Shown here: in pieces, positions 30,598 through 37,170 of the stretch
Numbering within the stretch: position 1 is the first letter of the stretch
How the letters are laid out: each line of letters opens with the position of its first letter
NCBI GenBank assembly: GCA_003137075.1
Contig: PLES01000068.1
Location: forward strand, 662-37,831
From: Solirubrobacterales bacterium
Lineage (GTDB): Bacteria; Actinomycetota; Thermoleophilia; Solirubrobacterales; Solirubrobacteraceae
Length of the DNA: 37,170 bases
Direction of reading: 5' to 3'
Position numbers and translations under genes: made by a program
The notes under the pieces: generated by a model
Databases searched by the model: none
Seen by the model: only the letters and a program-made list of their open reading frames with translations
Told to the model about the DNA's origin: nothing

Positions 30598-31685
30598 GCC
30601 TCGACGCTTGTGACAGCTGCATGCGCCGAGCCTGGCTGCTGGCTCGCCTCTCAGGACACCTCGACGTGAAACGCGGGCGTGTGTGGGAGCTGCTCGGGTT
30701 GAGCGACGACGACCTGATCGGTGCTGTCGGGGGAAATTCAGTCGAGGCGATCAAGGTTGAGTCGGCCACCTTCCACGCCCGTCAGGCGAGCTTGGCGCGT
30801 CGACACGCCGAGCAGCTGGGGCTTGAGCTGGTCTGCGTGTGTGCTGAGCTATACCCGAGCCGTCTGCGTGAACTGGCCCAGCCGCCGGCGGTGCTGCACG
30901 TGGCGGGCGGTCTTGGGCGGTTCGTCCGCTTCTGTGCGCAGGACCCGGTTGCGCTTGTCGGCGCACGCAAGGCGAGCGCGTATGGCACCGGCGTAGCGCG
31001 GTCCTTGGGTCGCGGGCTCGGAACGGCGGGCATCACGGTGGTCAGCGGCATGGCAGCCGGGATCGACTCCGCCGCTCACCACGGGGCGCTCGAAGCGGGG
31101 GCGGCAACCATCGCGGTACTGCCCGGGCCGGCGAACTCGCCCTATCCACCAGGAAACGCCGGCTTGTATCGCAAGATCGCCGGTCACGGCGTCGCGATCA
31201 GTGAGATCGCGCCCGACACGCCGGTCAGGAGCTGGATGTTTCCCGCCCGTAACCGCCTGATCGCCGCGCTGGGGTCCGCAACCGTGGTGGTGCAAGCGGC
31301 GGAGCGCTCCGGCTCGCTGCTGACCGTACGGGCCAGCGGTGAGCTGAACCGACCGATCGGCGCCGTGCCGGGTCCGGTGACCAGCCGCCTGTCGACCGGT
31401 CCCAACCGATTGTTGGCGCAGGGTGCGGCCGTGATAAGGGATGCCCAGGACGTACTGGACCTGCTCTACGGCGTCGGCACTCGGAGTGTCGTGGTCGACG
31501 CGAGATCCCGGCCGACCTCGGACCAGTCGGCGGTACTGGAGGCGGTCGCTGAGGGCATCGACACGGTCGCGGGGCTGGTCGGCGCCGGAGTCGCCGGTGG
31601 TCAATGCCTGCAACAGGTCGCCGCACTCGAGCTCTCAGGCCATTTGAGACGCGGTCCCGGCGGGGTTCTCTCCGTGATCCAGTGA
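30594..31685 (+). CDS. dprA: DNA processing protein DprA
   Basis: DprA binds incoming single-stranded DNA and loads RecA during transformation. The 363-residue protein has a central Rossmann-like domain (VALVGARKASAYGTGVARSLG, VVSGMAAGIDSAAHHGALEAG, TIAVLPGPANSPYPPGN, MFPARNRLIAALG, ERSGSLLTVRAS). The N-terminal about 90 residues are a SAM-like helical region. The C-terminal about 60 form the usual winged helix. The ATG overlaps the comM TGA (ATGA), so the two are coupled. Other competence genes are not in view, so transformation ability cannot be concluded. Confidence 0.94.
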   Translation: MSLDACDSCMRRAWLLARLSGHLDVKRGRVWELLGLSDDDLIGAVGGNSVEAIKVESATFHARQASLARRHAEQLGLELVCVCAELYPSRLRELAQPPAVLHVAGGLGRFVRFCAQDPVALVGARKASAYGTGVARSLGRGLGTAGITVVSGMAAGIDSAAHHGALEAGAATIAVLPGPANSPYPPGNAGLYRKIAGHGVAISEIAPDTPVRSWMFPARNRLIAALGSATVVVQAAERSGSLLTVRASGELNRPIGAVPGPVTSRLSTGPNRLLAQGAAVIRDAQDVLDLLYGVGTRSVVVDARSRPTSDQSAVLEAVAEGIDTVAGLVGAGVAGGQCLQQVAALELSGHLRRGPGGVLSVIQ

Positions 31686-31751
31686 GCTTCGGAGCACCAC
31701 GCCGCGGACTCGAAACTGCCCCTTTAGCGTCCAGAAGTGAAGTTTCTCGAT

Positions 31752-31824
31752 ATGATCGGTCGGAATAATCCTATTTAGGGCTCTGGCGTTCGGTAAGTGC
31801 GCCGGAGACATCGACATCGGAGGT
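31752..31824 (+). promoter_or_regulatory. Promoter and Shine-Dalgarno of the secreted protein gene
   Basis: TATGAT (31752-31757) is a near-consensus -10 in a locally A/T-rich stretch. A perfect GGAGGT (31819-31824) stands 5 bp before the TTG at 31830. The leader would be about 65 nt, unlike the leaderless pattern of the neighbours. No good -35 is seen. Bases 31686-31751 hold nothing else I can identify. Confidence 0.45.
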
Positions 31825-31829
31825 ACCAG

Positions 31830-32687
31830 TTGTCCGCTCGGAGAAGGTCGCTCAAGTCGCGGCTATCAGCAAAGTTCGGCTTCGGCATGGCCATGGTGGC
31901 CACCAGCGCGACCCTGTTCGTCGGGCTCTTTGGTGCGCTCGGCGGTTCGCCGGCCGCCGCGGCCGCCACAACGTCAACCACGCCCGTGACCAGCACCACG
32001 GGCTACACACTGCTGGCAGCCGGGCCGCAGTCGTTGACCGGCTGCACCGGCACGCTCGCGCGTGACGCACAGGGAGACAACTGGTACGACTATTCGTTCA
32101 GCTGCACGCCGAACCTCCCAGGCAGCCAGGCGACTGGAAACATCCTCGCCTTCTCAGTCGATGCCACCCGGCAGAACATCGACGGGCTCAGCTTTGACCA
32201 GGGCAACATCCTCGCTAACGGGTCGCCCACGGTCTACGCCACCGGCGTGGCACTGACCAACGAGACCGTTACCTGCAACACGGACTCCCCGTCGGACGGG
32301 TTCGACTGCAACGGTGGCGCCGTTGTCAGCACGACCGGGGGTGCGACGGCGGTCTACACCGATCCCTGCACGAACGTCACTGCGGCGACGACCTACACGA
32401 GTCTCGGGTGCATCCCGAACGGTGACGAAGTCCAGGGTCAGATCCAGCTGAGCGCTCCGTATTGCGCCTACATCCCGAAGGGGTCAAAGGCTGGGACGCC
32501 CAGGGTTCCGCGTGCGATCGTCGATCTGGTGGTCACCGATGATTCGGGGGCCCAGGATGGGCCGTTCGAGCTGACACCGAGCTTCAAGTGCGCGAAGGTC
32601 GCGGCCGTGGTCCCAGCAAAGAAGACCACGACCAAGAAGAAGTCGACCAAGAGCAAGAAGGTTGCGAAGTCCGCGAAGAAGTCCTGA
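31830..32687 (+). CDS. Secreted protein of unknown function with Lys-rich tail
   Basis: I do not recognise this 285-residue protein. The TTG at 31830 is chosen for its GGAGGT; a GTG at 31797 is in frame upstream. A clear signal peptide is present: basic N-region (SARRRSLKSRLSAK), hydrophobic core (GFGMAMVATSATLFVGLFGALGG) and SPAAAAA cleavage region. The mature part begins with a Thr/Ser-rich linker, then about 220 residues with at least eight cysteines spaced as CTG...CTP, CNT...CNG, CTN...CIP, CAY and CAK. Several disulfides and a beta-rich extracellular fold are therefore likely. The last about 25 residues are almost all Lys, Thr, Ser, Ala and Val (KKTTTKKKSTKSKKVAKSAKKS), suitable for binding anionic polymers or DNA. 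A strong hairpin follows. Confidence 0.75.
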   Translation: MSARRRSLKSRLSAKFGFGMAMVATSATLFVGLFGALGGSPAAAAATTSTTPVTSTTGYTLLAAGPQSLTGCTGTLARDAQGDNWYDYSFSCTPNLPGSQATGNILAFSVDATRQNIDGLSFDQGNILANGSPTVYATGVALTNETVTCNTDSPSDGFDCNGGAVVSTTGGATAVYTDPCTNVTAATTYTSLGCIPNGDEVQGQIQLSAPYCAYIPKGSKAGTPRVPRAIVDLVVTDDSGAQDGPFELTPSFKCAKVAAVVPAKKTTTKKKSTKSKKVAKSAKKS

Positions 32688-32695
32688 CGCTATTG

Positions 32696-32744
32696 CTGGG
32701 CCTCTGGTGCCGTGCAGCCCGCACGGCACCAGAACTCAGCCCAG
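32696..32744 (+). terminator. Strong hairpin after the secreted protein gene
   Basis: TCTGGTGCCGTGC and GCACGGCACCAGA form a perfect 13-bp stem around AGCCC (32703-32733). An outer pair CTGGGC/GCCCAG (32696-32701, 32739-32744) extends it. ATTT follows. This is the best terminator candidate in the window. Confidence 0.75.
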
Positions 32745-32775
32745 ATTTACCCTCTGAAATCGTGACGCCGTCTGA

Positions 32776-32781
32776 CATACT
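32776..32781 (+). promoter_or_regulatory. -10-like CATACT before the 81-residue ORF
   Basis: CATACT (four of six to consensus) ends 6 bp before the GTG at 32788. A leaderless start would match other genes here. Weak on its own. Confidence 0.35.
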
Positions 32782-32787
32782 CGCGCT

Positions 32788-33033
32788 GTGCGCTTCCTTC
32801 AGATGAAACCTGGCCACGGTGAGGTTGTGATCGCCGAGGGAGACGTCGAACTCGCCGAGGATGAAGCTCGGCTGCTGGAGCAGTTCCGCCGGCAGATCGA
32901 CGCCGGTCTCTGGGCCGCCGTGCCGGTGGTGCAGGACAACGGTCGTCGCGAGGCGATGATGGTGAGGTCCTTTGAGGATGTGCCGCGGGACGCGGAGCGC
33001 GTGATCTTCTTCCCGCGCGCCGCCGGCGGCTGA
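32788..33033 (+). CDS. Small protein of unknown function ending in Gly-Gly
   Basis: An 81-residue protein I cannot assign. It has no signal peptide or membrane segment. By eye the layout is strand (MRFLQMK), strand (EVVIAEGDVEL), long acidic helix (AEDEARLLEQFRRQIDAG), strand (RREAMMVRSF), then ERVIFFPRAAGG at the very end. The strand-strand-helix-strand-strand order with a terminal Gly-Gly resembles beta-grasp sulfur carriers such as MoaD/ThiS and other ubiquitin-like proteins. No E1-like, JAB or sulfurtransferase gene lies nearby, so this is only a hypothesis. Codon usage matches real genes here, and the next gene starts 11 bp downstream, suggesting an operon. Confidence 0.7.
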   Translation: MRFLQMKPGHGEVVIAEGDVELAEDEARLLEQFRRQIDAGLWAAVPVVQDNGRREAMMVRSFEDVPRDAERVIFFPRAAGG

Positions 33034-33044
33034 GCGAGCAAACC

Positions 33045-33650
33045 GTGGTACTCGCGCTCGGTGTCTCGACGCTGGTTGCGGTCGCATTGATCGCAGAGAT
33101 GATCGCCCCGCAGGTGACCGAGGCCTGGGAGCGCCATCGTGCCCGCCGCCGCCGCGTGCCTGAGTTCTCGCTTGACCCGGGCCGTGAGCGACGGGCCGAG
33201 CAGACCGCGCGCGAGTTACTGCGCTCGTGCGTGAGCGACGACGACTGGGCGATGTACCGCGAGCTCGGCCTGATTCGCGTGTGGGGCAAATATCCACGTG
33301 CCCATGCCGGCGGTGAATACGCCTACCTGATCTATCCGCACAAGCCGATCGTGGCCTACGAGCCACAGACCGGGCGCCTGCTCGGTGAGCACTGCGTCAC
33401 CTTCCCGGATGAGACGCGCCCGTATGGGAGTTCGCGGCTACCCGACTCAGACGATGTGCTGGCCAAGTGGATGGCGCTGACCGGTGACGAGCAGCGGCTG
33501 ATCGGTGAGGCCAACATGCACCTGCCTGGGCGTCAGGTAGATCCTGCGCAGATCACGCGTGACCTCTGGCGGCTCTCGCGCTGGGAACAGGCACGCATGC
33601 GCGACCTCGCCGCCGAGCTGAACGTTTCCTCACAGAGCAACGAGAGCTAA
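33045..33650 (+). CDS. Membrane-anchored protein of unknown function
   Basis: A 201-residue protein I do not recognise, with a GTG start 11 bp after the preceding small gene. One N-terminal hydrophobic segment (about 1-22: VLALGVSTLVAVALIAEMIA) is followed by a very basic stretch (ERHRARRRR), so the remainder is probably cytoplasmic. The body has an Arg/Glu-rich helix, then DDDWAMYRELGLIRVWGKYPRAHAGGEYAYLIYPHKPIVAYEPQTGRLLGEHCVTF, a compact mixed strand region. It ends in helices with MALTGDEQRLIGEANMHLPG. No catalytic motif is evident. Co-transcription with the Gly-Gly protein is likely from spacing. Confidence 0.7.
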   Translation: MVLALGVSTLVAVALIAEMIAPQVTEAWERHRARRRRVPEFSLDPGRERRAEQTARELLRSCVSDDDWAMYRELGLIRVWGKYPRAHAGGEYAYLIYPHKPIVAYEPQTGRLLGEHCVTFPDETRPYGSSRLPDSDDVLAKWMALTGDEQRLIGEANMHLPGRQVDPAQITRDLWRLSRWEQARMRDLAAELNVSSQSNES

Positions 33651-33651
33651 G

Positions 33652-33671
33652 ACGGTTCCCGACGGGACCGT
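33652..33671 (+). terminator. Hairpin before the pst operon
   Basis: ACGG-T-TCCC, loop GAC, GGGACCGT: an 8-bp stem with one bulged T, directly after the stop of the membrane-anchored protein gene. No T-run follows. Confidence 0.4.
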
Positions 33672-33728
33672 GCGCTCGGGTCGGGCGTTGTCCGCGCATT
33701 GGTCGCGCGCTAATCACAACTAAACCTG

Positions 33729-33843
33729 TTGAGTCGCTGCAATAACTGCTAGCCTCGCTAAAGTCGATCAAGATTGTGCTAATGATCGAGTTAGTCCAAA
33801 AACGCTGCGCCGCAGCTTTCGTGAATCCGAAAGGAACGTCAGT
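33729..33843 (+). promoter_or_regulatory. pstS promoter and leader region
   Basis: The 193-bp gap before pstS is locally A/T-rich between about 33710 and 33840. TTGAGT (33729-33734) and TAGCCT (33750-33755), 15 bp apart, are a candidate promoter. TAAAGT (33759-33764) is an alternative -10. A small hairpin GCTGC-GCC-GCAGC precedes the Shine-Dalgarno AAAGGA, which is suitably placed for the TTG start. I see no convincing direct repeats of a PhoB/PhoP box, although phosphate control is expected for pst genes. Confidence 0.4.
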
Positions 33844-34743
33844 TTGAGTTCGATCCGTAGTCGCTTCGGCGGCCTTAAGACCATCAAGCCGAAGCTGAAG
33901 CGCTCGGCCGCCCTCATCGGCGTTGCTGCGATCGTGCCGGCTTGCTTGGCTCCGGCCGCTGCGTCCGCCAGCACCAACTTCTACGGGTCGGGTTCCAGCG
34001 CCGCCCAGACGTACGTGAACGCACTCTTCGCCGGCTGGGAAAAGGTGCATCCCAGCGTTCGCTTCCACTACAACCCGGACGGCGGCAACGCCGGCGTCAC
34101 GGACGTGGTCAACGGGAACTCCCAGTTCGCGATTCAGACCGCAGCGCCGTCGGCCACCAAGAAGCCGACGGAGTGGGGCAAGCTCTTCCTCGACGCGCTC
34201 TGCATCGACGTGAACAGCAAGAACACGCTCACCAACGTGAGTGAGTCAGCCGTTCAAGGGATCTTCCAGAGCAACCCGCTCTACAACACTTGGAACCAGG
34301 TTCCGGCAGCCAGCGGCAGCGCCGCGGGCCTCGGCTCGCAGACGATCCTCGCTGAGGGCCGCAACTCTGCTGCCGGCCAGTACACGTTCTTCGTGCAGGA
34401 GATCCTGAAGGGCGGCTCGGAGAATCAAAGCGTCACCCAGGAGTCCACCGACGGTGAGGTCAAGGTTCAGATTCAGACGCACGCCAACGCGATTGGCTAC
34501 GTCGGCCTGGCCAACTCGGTCGGCAAGACCGAGAAGGCACTTGAGCTCAACGGCGTTCCCTGCACCGCCAAGTACGTGGCCAACGAGACGTATCCGCTTT
34601 GGCGTTGGGACTGGGTCGTGCTTCCGGCCAATCCGAGCCCGCAGCTGGTTGCCTTCTTTGACTGGGTGACGAACAGTCCGGCCGCGGCCAAGATCATCAA
34701 CGCTGCGGGCGCAGTGGCACGCCGCCACGCACTCCAGCTGTAG
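33844..34743 (+). CDS. pstS: Phosphate ABC transporter substrate-binding protein PstS-like
   Basis: The extracellular phosphate receptor of the Pst importer. It is 299 residues with a TTG start preceded by AAAGGA. The signal region has a basic start (RSRFGGLKTIKPKLKR), a hydrophobic core and APAAASAS. VPAC resembles but does not match a lipobox, so lipid anchoring is uncertain. The mature protein opens with FYGSGSSAAQTYVNALFAGW and NPDGGNAGVTDVVNGNSQFAIQTA, corresponding to phosphate-binding loops. GRNSAAGQYTFFVQEIL and ANAIGYVGLANSV are also family-like. It is shorter than E. coli PstS and belongs to the compact PBP-like type. pstC, pstA and pstB follow. Confidence 0.88.
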   Translation: MSSIRSRFGGLKTIKPKLKRSAALIGVAAIVPACLAPAAASASTNFYGSGSSAAQTYVNALFAGWEKVHPSVRFHYNPDGGNAGVTDVVNGNSQFAIQTAAPSATKKPTEWGKLFLDALCIDVNSKNTLTNVSESAVQGIFQSNPLYNTWNQVPAASGSAAGLGSQTILAEGRNSAAGQYTFFVQEILKGGSENQSVTQESTDGEVKVQIQTHANAIGYVGLANSVGKTEKALELNGVPCTAKYVANETYPLWRWDWVVLPANPSPQLVAFFDWVTNSPAAAKIINAAGAVARRHALQL

Positions 34744-34749
34744 GCGGCG

Positions 34750-35766
34750 ATGGCCGTAGTCGATGAGTTCCTCCTAGAAGCGGAGGAACCCCGCTTCTCT
34801 GAGGATCAGCGCGCCGAGCTTTGGCTCGGCGCGCTTGTGTGCGGCGTGGTTGTCTCGCTGCTTGCGATGTTCGTATTCATCGTGGCGCAGGGCTGGCCTT
34901 CGTTCGCGCACAACGGACTTGCCTGGTTCGCGTCGGGCGGCAAGGTCGACGACCAGCTGACCAGGATCGCGAACTCCGGTAGCGGTGCGCACGCGATCTA
35001 CACGTTCCGCGCCTGGCCACTCATCTGGAGCACCTTCCTGACCACTGTCGGCGCCGTGGTGATCTCGTTCATCGCCTCGCTGTTCGTTGCGATCTTCATG
35101 GTTGAGTTCGCGCCTGCGCCGGTCCAGCGTGTGCTTGAGCCGGTAATTCGCCTGCTCGCCTCGGTGCCGTCGGTGATCTACGGGCTGCTCGGCGTGCTCG
35201 TGGTAGTCCCGTTCATCTTCCACCACCTGATCAGCAACCAGATGGAGCAGTCGGTCACGCCTGTGATCGCGCTCAGCGGTGAGAGCCTGCTGGCCGCCGT
35301 GCTGATCCTGACTTTCATGATCTCGCCGATCATGATCTCAATCTTCGCCGAGGGGTTGCGGGCAGTACCTCGCGGCTGGCTCGAAGGTTCTATCGCGCTC
35401 GGCGTCAACCGCTGGCGCTCCTTTTGGAACATCGCGGTCCTTACCGCGCGGCCGGCTCTGATCTCTGGCACCGTGCTCGCCACCGCGCGCGCGCTCGGAG
35501 AGGCTGTGATGCTGAGCATGGTCGCCGGCACCACTGGTTTTGCTCCGAATCCCGCCGATGGATTGTTGTTCTTCGTGGAACCGACACGCGGCCTCTCGGC
35601 CACGATCCTGCAGTACACCGATGACTTCGGCTCGGCGCCGATGAAGCACACGCTGTTCGCGATCGCCGCGGTGCTGCTGTTCTCGTCACTGACGCTCTCG
35701 CTCAGCGGCCGCGCTGCCAAGCAGCCGTTGCGGCGCTACTTCAACGTCGGGGGCGCAGCGGCATGA
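34750..35766 (+). CDS. pstC: Phosphate ABC transporter permease PstC
   Basis: A 338-residue inner-membrane permease subunit. About six hydrophobic segments start near residue 25 (LWLGALVCGVVVSLLAMFVF). The binding-protein-dependent permease domain includes LLASVPSVIYGLLGVLVVVPF, typical of PstC. The EAA loop that contacts PstB reads EGSIALGVNRWRSFWNIAVL, then ISGTVLATARALGEAVMLSMVAG. It lies 6 bp after pstS and overlaps pstA by 4 bp. Confidence 0.94.
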   Translation: MAVVDEFLLEAEEPRFSEDQRAELWLGALVCGVVVSLLAMFVFIVAQGWPSFAHNGLAWFASGGKVDDQLTRIANSGSGAHAIYTFRAWPLIWSTFLTTVGAVVISFIASLFVAIFMVEFAPAPVQRVLEPVIRLLASVPSVIYGLLGVLVVVPFIFHHLISNQMEQSVTPVIALSGESLLAAVLILTFMISPIMISIFAEGLRAVPRGWLEGSIALGVNRWRSFWNIAVLTARPALISGTVLATARALGEAVMLSMVAGTTGFAPNPADGLLFFVEPTRGLSATILQYTDDFGSAPMKHTLFAIAAVLLFSSLTLSLSGRAAKQPLRRYFNVGGAAA

Positions 35767-36710
35767 GCGCCACCAGCGCACCGGCGCCTACTGCTGCTGA
35801 CGCGGCGGCCTGGCGCCTCAGGGACCGCCTAGGACTCGCGTTCGCCTGGCTGATGGGCTTGCTGTTCTGCGTCGTCTGTGCCGCGATCGTGATCTTCCTG
35901 GTCGTCCAGGGGGTCCGCTTTCTGAAGCCGGACATGCTCTGGACGAATCCGAAGGTCGGCTTCAATCAGAGCACGACCGGAGGTTTTCTGGCGGAGATCG
36001 TCGGCACGGTAACCGTGACCGCGATAGCGCTTGTGATCGCGGTTCCGGTCGGCGTGGGTGTCGCGGTCTGGCTGACCGAGTACGGCAGGCCGACGGGGCT
36101 CGCACGCGTCGTGGAGTCGACCGTTGAGATGTTCGCCGGGGCGCCATCAATCGTGCTGGCGCTGTTCGGAGTGATCCTCTTTCAGGCGCCGTTCCTTGCC
36201 TTCTTGAGTGCGACTACTCAGGGCCACGCATACGGCAAGTCCTTTTTCGCGGCGGGTACGATTTTGTCGCTGCTGGCGCTGCCGATCATCGTCGCCAATG
36301 TGCGCGAGGGTCTACGGGCGATCCCTGATCACGTACGCGAAGCCTCATACGCGCTCGGCAAGACCAAGATCACAACGATCCGTCGTGTGCTGCTTCCCTC
36401 GGCGCGGCCCTCGGTGATCACGGGGACGATGGTCGGCGCCGGCCACGTGATCGGCGACACGGCCATCATCATCTTCCTGCTCGGAGGGACCTACACGCTC
36501 CAGGCTGTGGGCCACGTTCCGCTGCTCAGCACCTTGCGCGGCACCGACAGCACGCTCACGAGCTTCATCTACGCCAACGCCCCGACCGGCGAGCTGAATC
36601 AGCCGCAGAAGGCTTATGCCGCGGCCGTCGTGCTGCTCGCAATGGTCTTTCTAATCAACGTCGTAGTCGACATCTCCGGACGCAAAGCGAGGGAACTCAA
36701 ATGGACATGA
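35763..36710 (+). CDS. pstA: Phosphate ABC transporter permease PstA
   Basis: A 315-residue permease partner of PstC. The ATG overlaps the pstC TGA. The first membrane segment is about 25-50 (FAWLMGLLFCVVCAAIVIFLVV). FAGAPSIVLALFGVILFQ is the PstA counterpart of the PstC proline motif. The EAA loop is EASYALGKTKITTIRRVLL, then ARPSVITGTMVGAGHVIGDTAIIIFLLGG. The stop overlaps the pstB start by 10 bp. Confidence 0.94.
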   Translation: MSATSAPAPTAADAAAWRLRDRLGLAFAWLMGLLFCVVCAAIVIFLVVQGVRFLKPDMLWTNPKVGFNQSTTGGFLAEIVGTVTVTAIALVIAVPVGVGVAVWLTEYGRPTGLARVVESTVEMFAGAPSIVLALFGVILFQAPFLAFLSATTQGHAYGKSFFAAGTILSLLALPIIVANVREGLRAIPDHVREASYALGKTKITTIRRVLLPSARPSVITGTMVGAGHVIGDTAIIIFLLGGTYTLQAVGHVPLLSTLRGTDSTLTSFIYANAPTGELNQPQKAYAAAVVLLAMVFLINVVVDISGRKARELKWT

Positions 36711-37170
36711 CACAGCCCAAGCCGATCCGGCTGCTCGACGCCGACACGAAGCTGGTGCCGCTGCCACGGGACTTCCACGTCCTCGATTCAATGCCACAGA
36801 CCGCTTCCGACCTCGACCAGGAGCTCGCGACGTTCGTCAGTGCTCCTCGTGAGGCACGGCCCTTGGTTCCGACGATCGACCGCATGCGGATTGAGCAGGT
36901 CTCGATCGACTACGGCACCAAGCGTGCTGTGCGTGATGTCTCGCTGCCGGTCCGTCAGGGCGAGGTGCTCGCATTGATCGGCCCATCGGGCTGCGGCAAG
37001 ACCACTCTGCTGCGCTCGCTGAACCGCCTGACCGAGCTGACCAAGGCCGCTCACCTGAGCGGCCGGATCACGCTCGACGGGACTGACATCGCCGAGCTCG
37101 AGCCAACCGCCCTGCGCCGCCGCGTGACGATGCTCTTCCAGCAGCCGAACCCGTTTCCGATGAGCATCTT
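36701..37170 (+). CDS. pstB: Phosphate ABC transporter ATP-binding protein PstB (3'-truncated)
   Basis: The first about 156 codons of the Pst ATPase; the gene runs off the right edge. Walker A GPSGCGKTT is present, and the Q-loop region MLFQQPNPFPMSI is diagnostic of PstB. The start at 36701 has GAGGGA about 6 bp upstream. It gives about 61 extra residues before MRIEQVSIDYGTK, where a normal PstB begins. The extension (MDMTQPKPIRLLDADTK...) is polar without membrane segments. An internal ATG at 36884 would give a standard N-terminus but lacks a Shine-Dalgarno. Confidence 0.92.
   Translation, partial: MDMTQPKPIRLLDADTKLVPLPRDFHVLDSMPQTASDLDQELATFVSAPREARPLVPTIDRMRIEQVSIDYGTKRAVRDVSLPVRQGEVLALIGPSGCGKTTLLRSLNRLTELTKAAHLSGRITLDGTDIAELEPTALRRRVTMLFQQPNPFPMSI

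Noticed and set aside
1-37170. CRISPR array, insertion sequence, prophage or toxin-antitoxin locus
   Set aside because: No regularly spaced repeats, transposase, integrase or attachment-site duplication was seen; base composition and gene order look chromosomal throughout.

Overview
This is a GC-rich chromosomal segment densely packed with housekeeping genes on the + strand, with five genes on the - strand. Gene content and order (coaD, a SepIVA-like coiled coil, yceD, rpmF, plsX, acpP, rnc, smc, ftsY; then ffh, rpsP, khpA, rimM, trmD, rplS, lepB, rnhB, yraN, comM, dprA) are typical of Gram-positive bacteria. Frequent GTG/TTG starts, high GC and apparently leaderless promoters point to Actinobacteria. 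My best guess is a deep-branching soil lineage such as Thermoleophilia/Solirubrobacterales. That guess comes from general resemblance, not from a search.

Layout. 1-733: end of ribA (GTP cyclohydrolase II) overlapping ribH. 805-2726: rpmB and a FakA-type DAK2 protein. 2848-4585 (- strand): a soluble MgtE_N/CBS protein and a DUF1003 membrane protein, diverging from recG. 4645-8386: recG, rsmD, coaD and the SepIVA/DivIVA-like coiled coil. 8476-11648: an accessory block inside the conserved locus, holding an AAA+ ATPase, an RmuC-family protein and, on the opposite strand, a dual-specificity-type phosphatase. A perfect 50-bp palindrome separates the last two. 11685-18774: yceD, rpmF, plsX, acpP, rnc, smc and ftsY, covering ribosome, lipid and chromosome functions. 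18774-22716: a double-SIS protein, an NfeD-like protein with an SPFH/stomatin partner, and an APC permease. 22810-26535: SRP GTPase ffh and the rpsP-khpA-rimM-trmD-rplS ribosome/tRNA cluster. 26541-28550: two tandem signal peptidases and RNase HII. 28559-28933 (-): yraN. 29080-31685: comM and dprA, natural transformation and DNA processing. 31830-33650: an unknown secreted Lys-tailed protein, an unknown 81-residue protein ending in Gly-Gly, and an unknown membrane-anchored protein. 33844-37170: pstS-pstC-pstA-pstB, high-affinity phosphate uptake; pstB runs off the end.

Most genes are translationally coupled (overlaps of 1-14 bp). Where a new transcription unit begins, a TANNNT hexamer usually lies 6-10 bp before the start codon with no Shine-Dalgarno sequence, which suggests leaderless or near-leaderless mRNAs. 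By contrast ftsY, the SPFH gene, the permease, the secreted protein, pstS and pstB have clear Shine-Dalgarno sequences.

No mobile element, CRISPR array, rRNA or tRNA gene was found. No complete new multi-gene system is demonstrated. The strongest oddities are the 50-bp palindrome, an RNase III lacking several expected metal-binding residues, the Gly-Gly-ending small protein with a possible beta-grasp layout, the acidic tail on L19, and the repeated leaderless promoter pattern.
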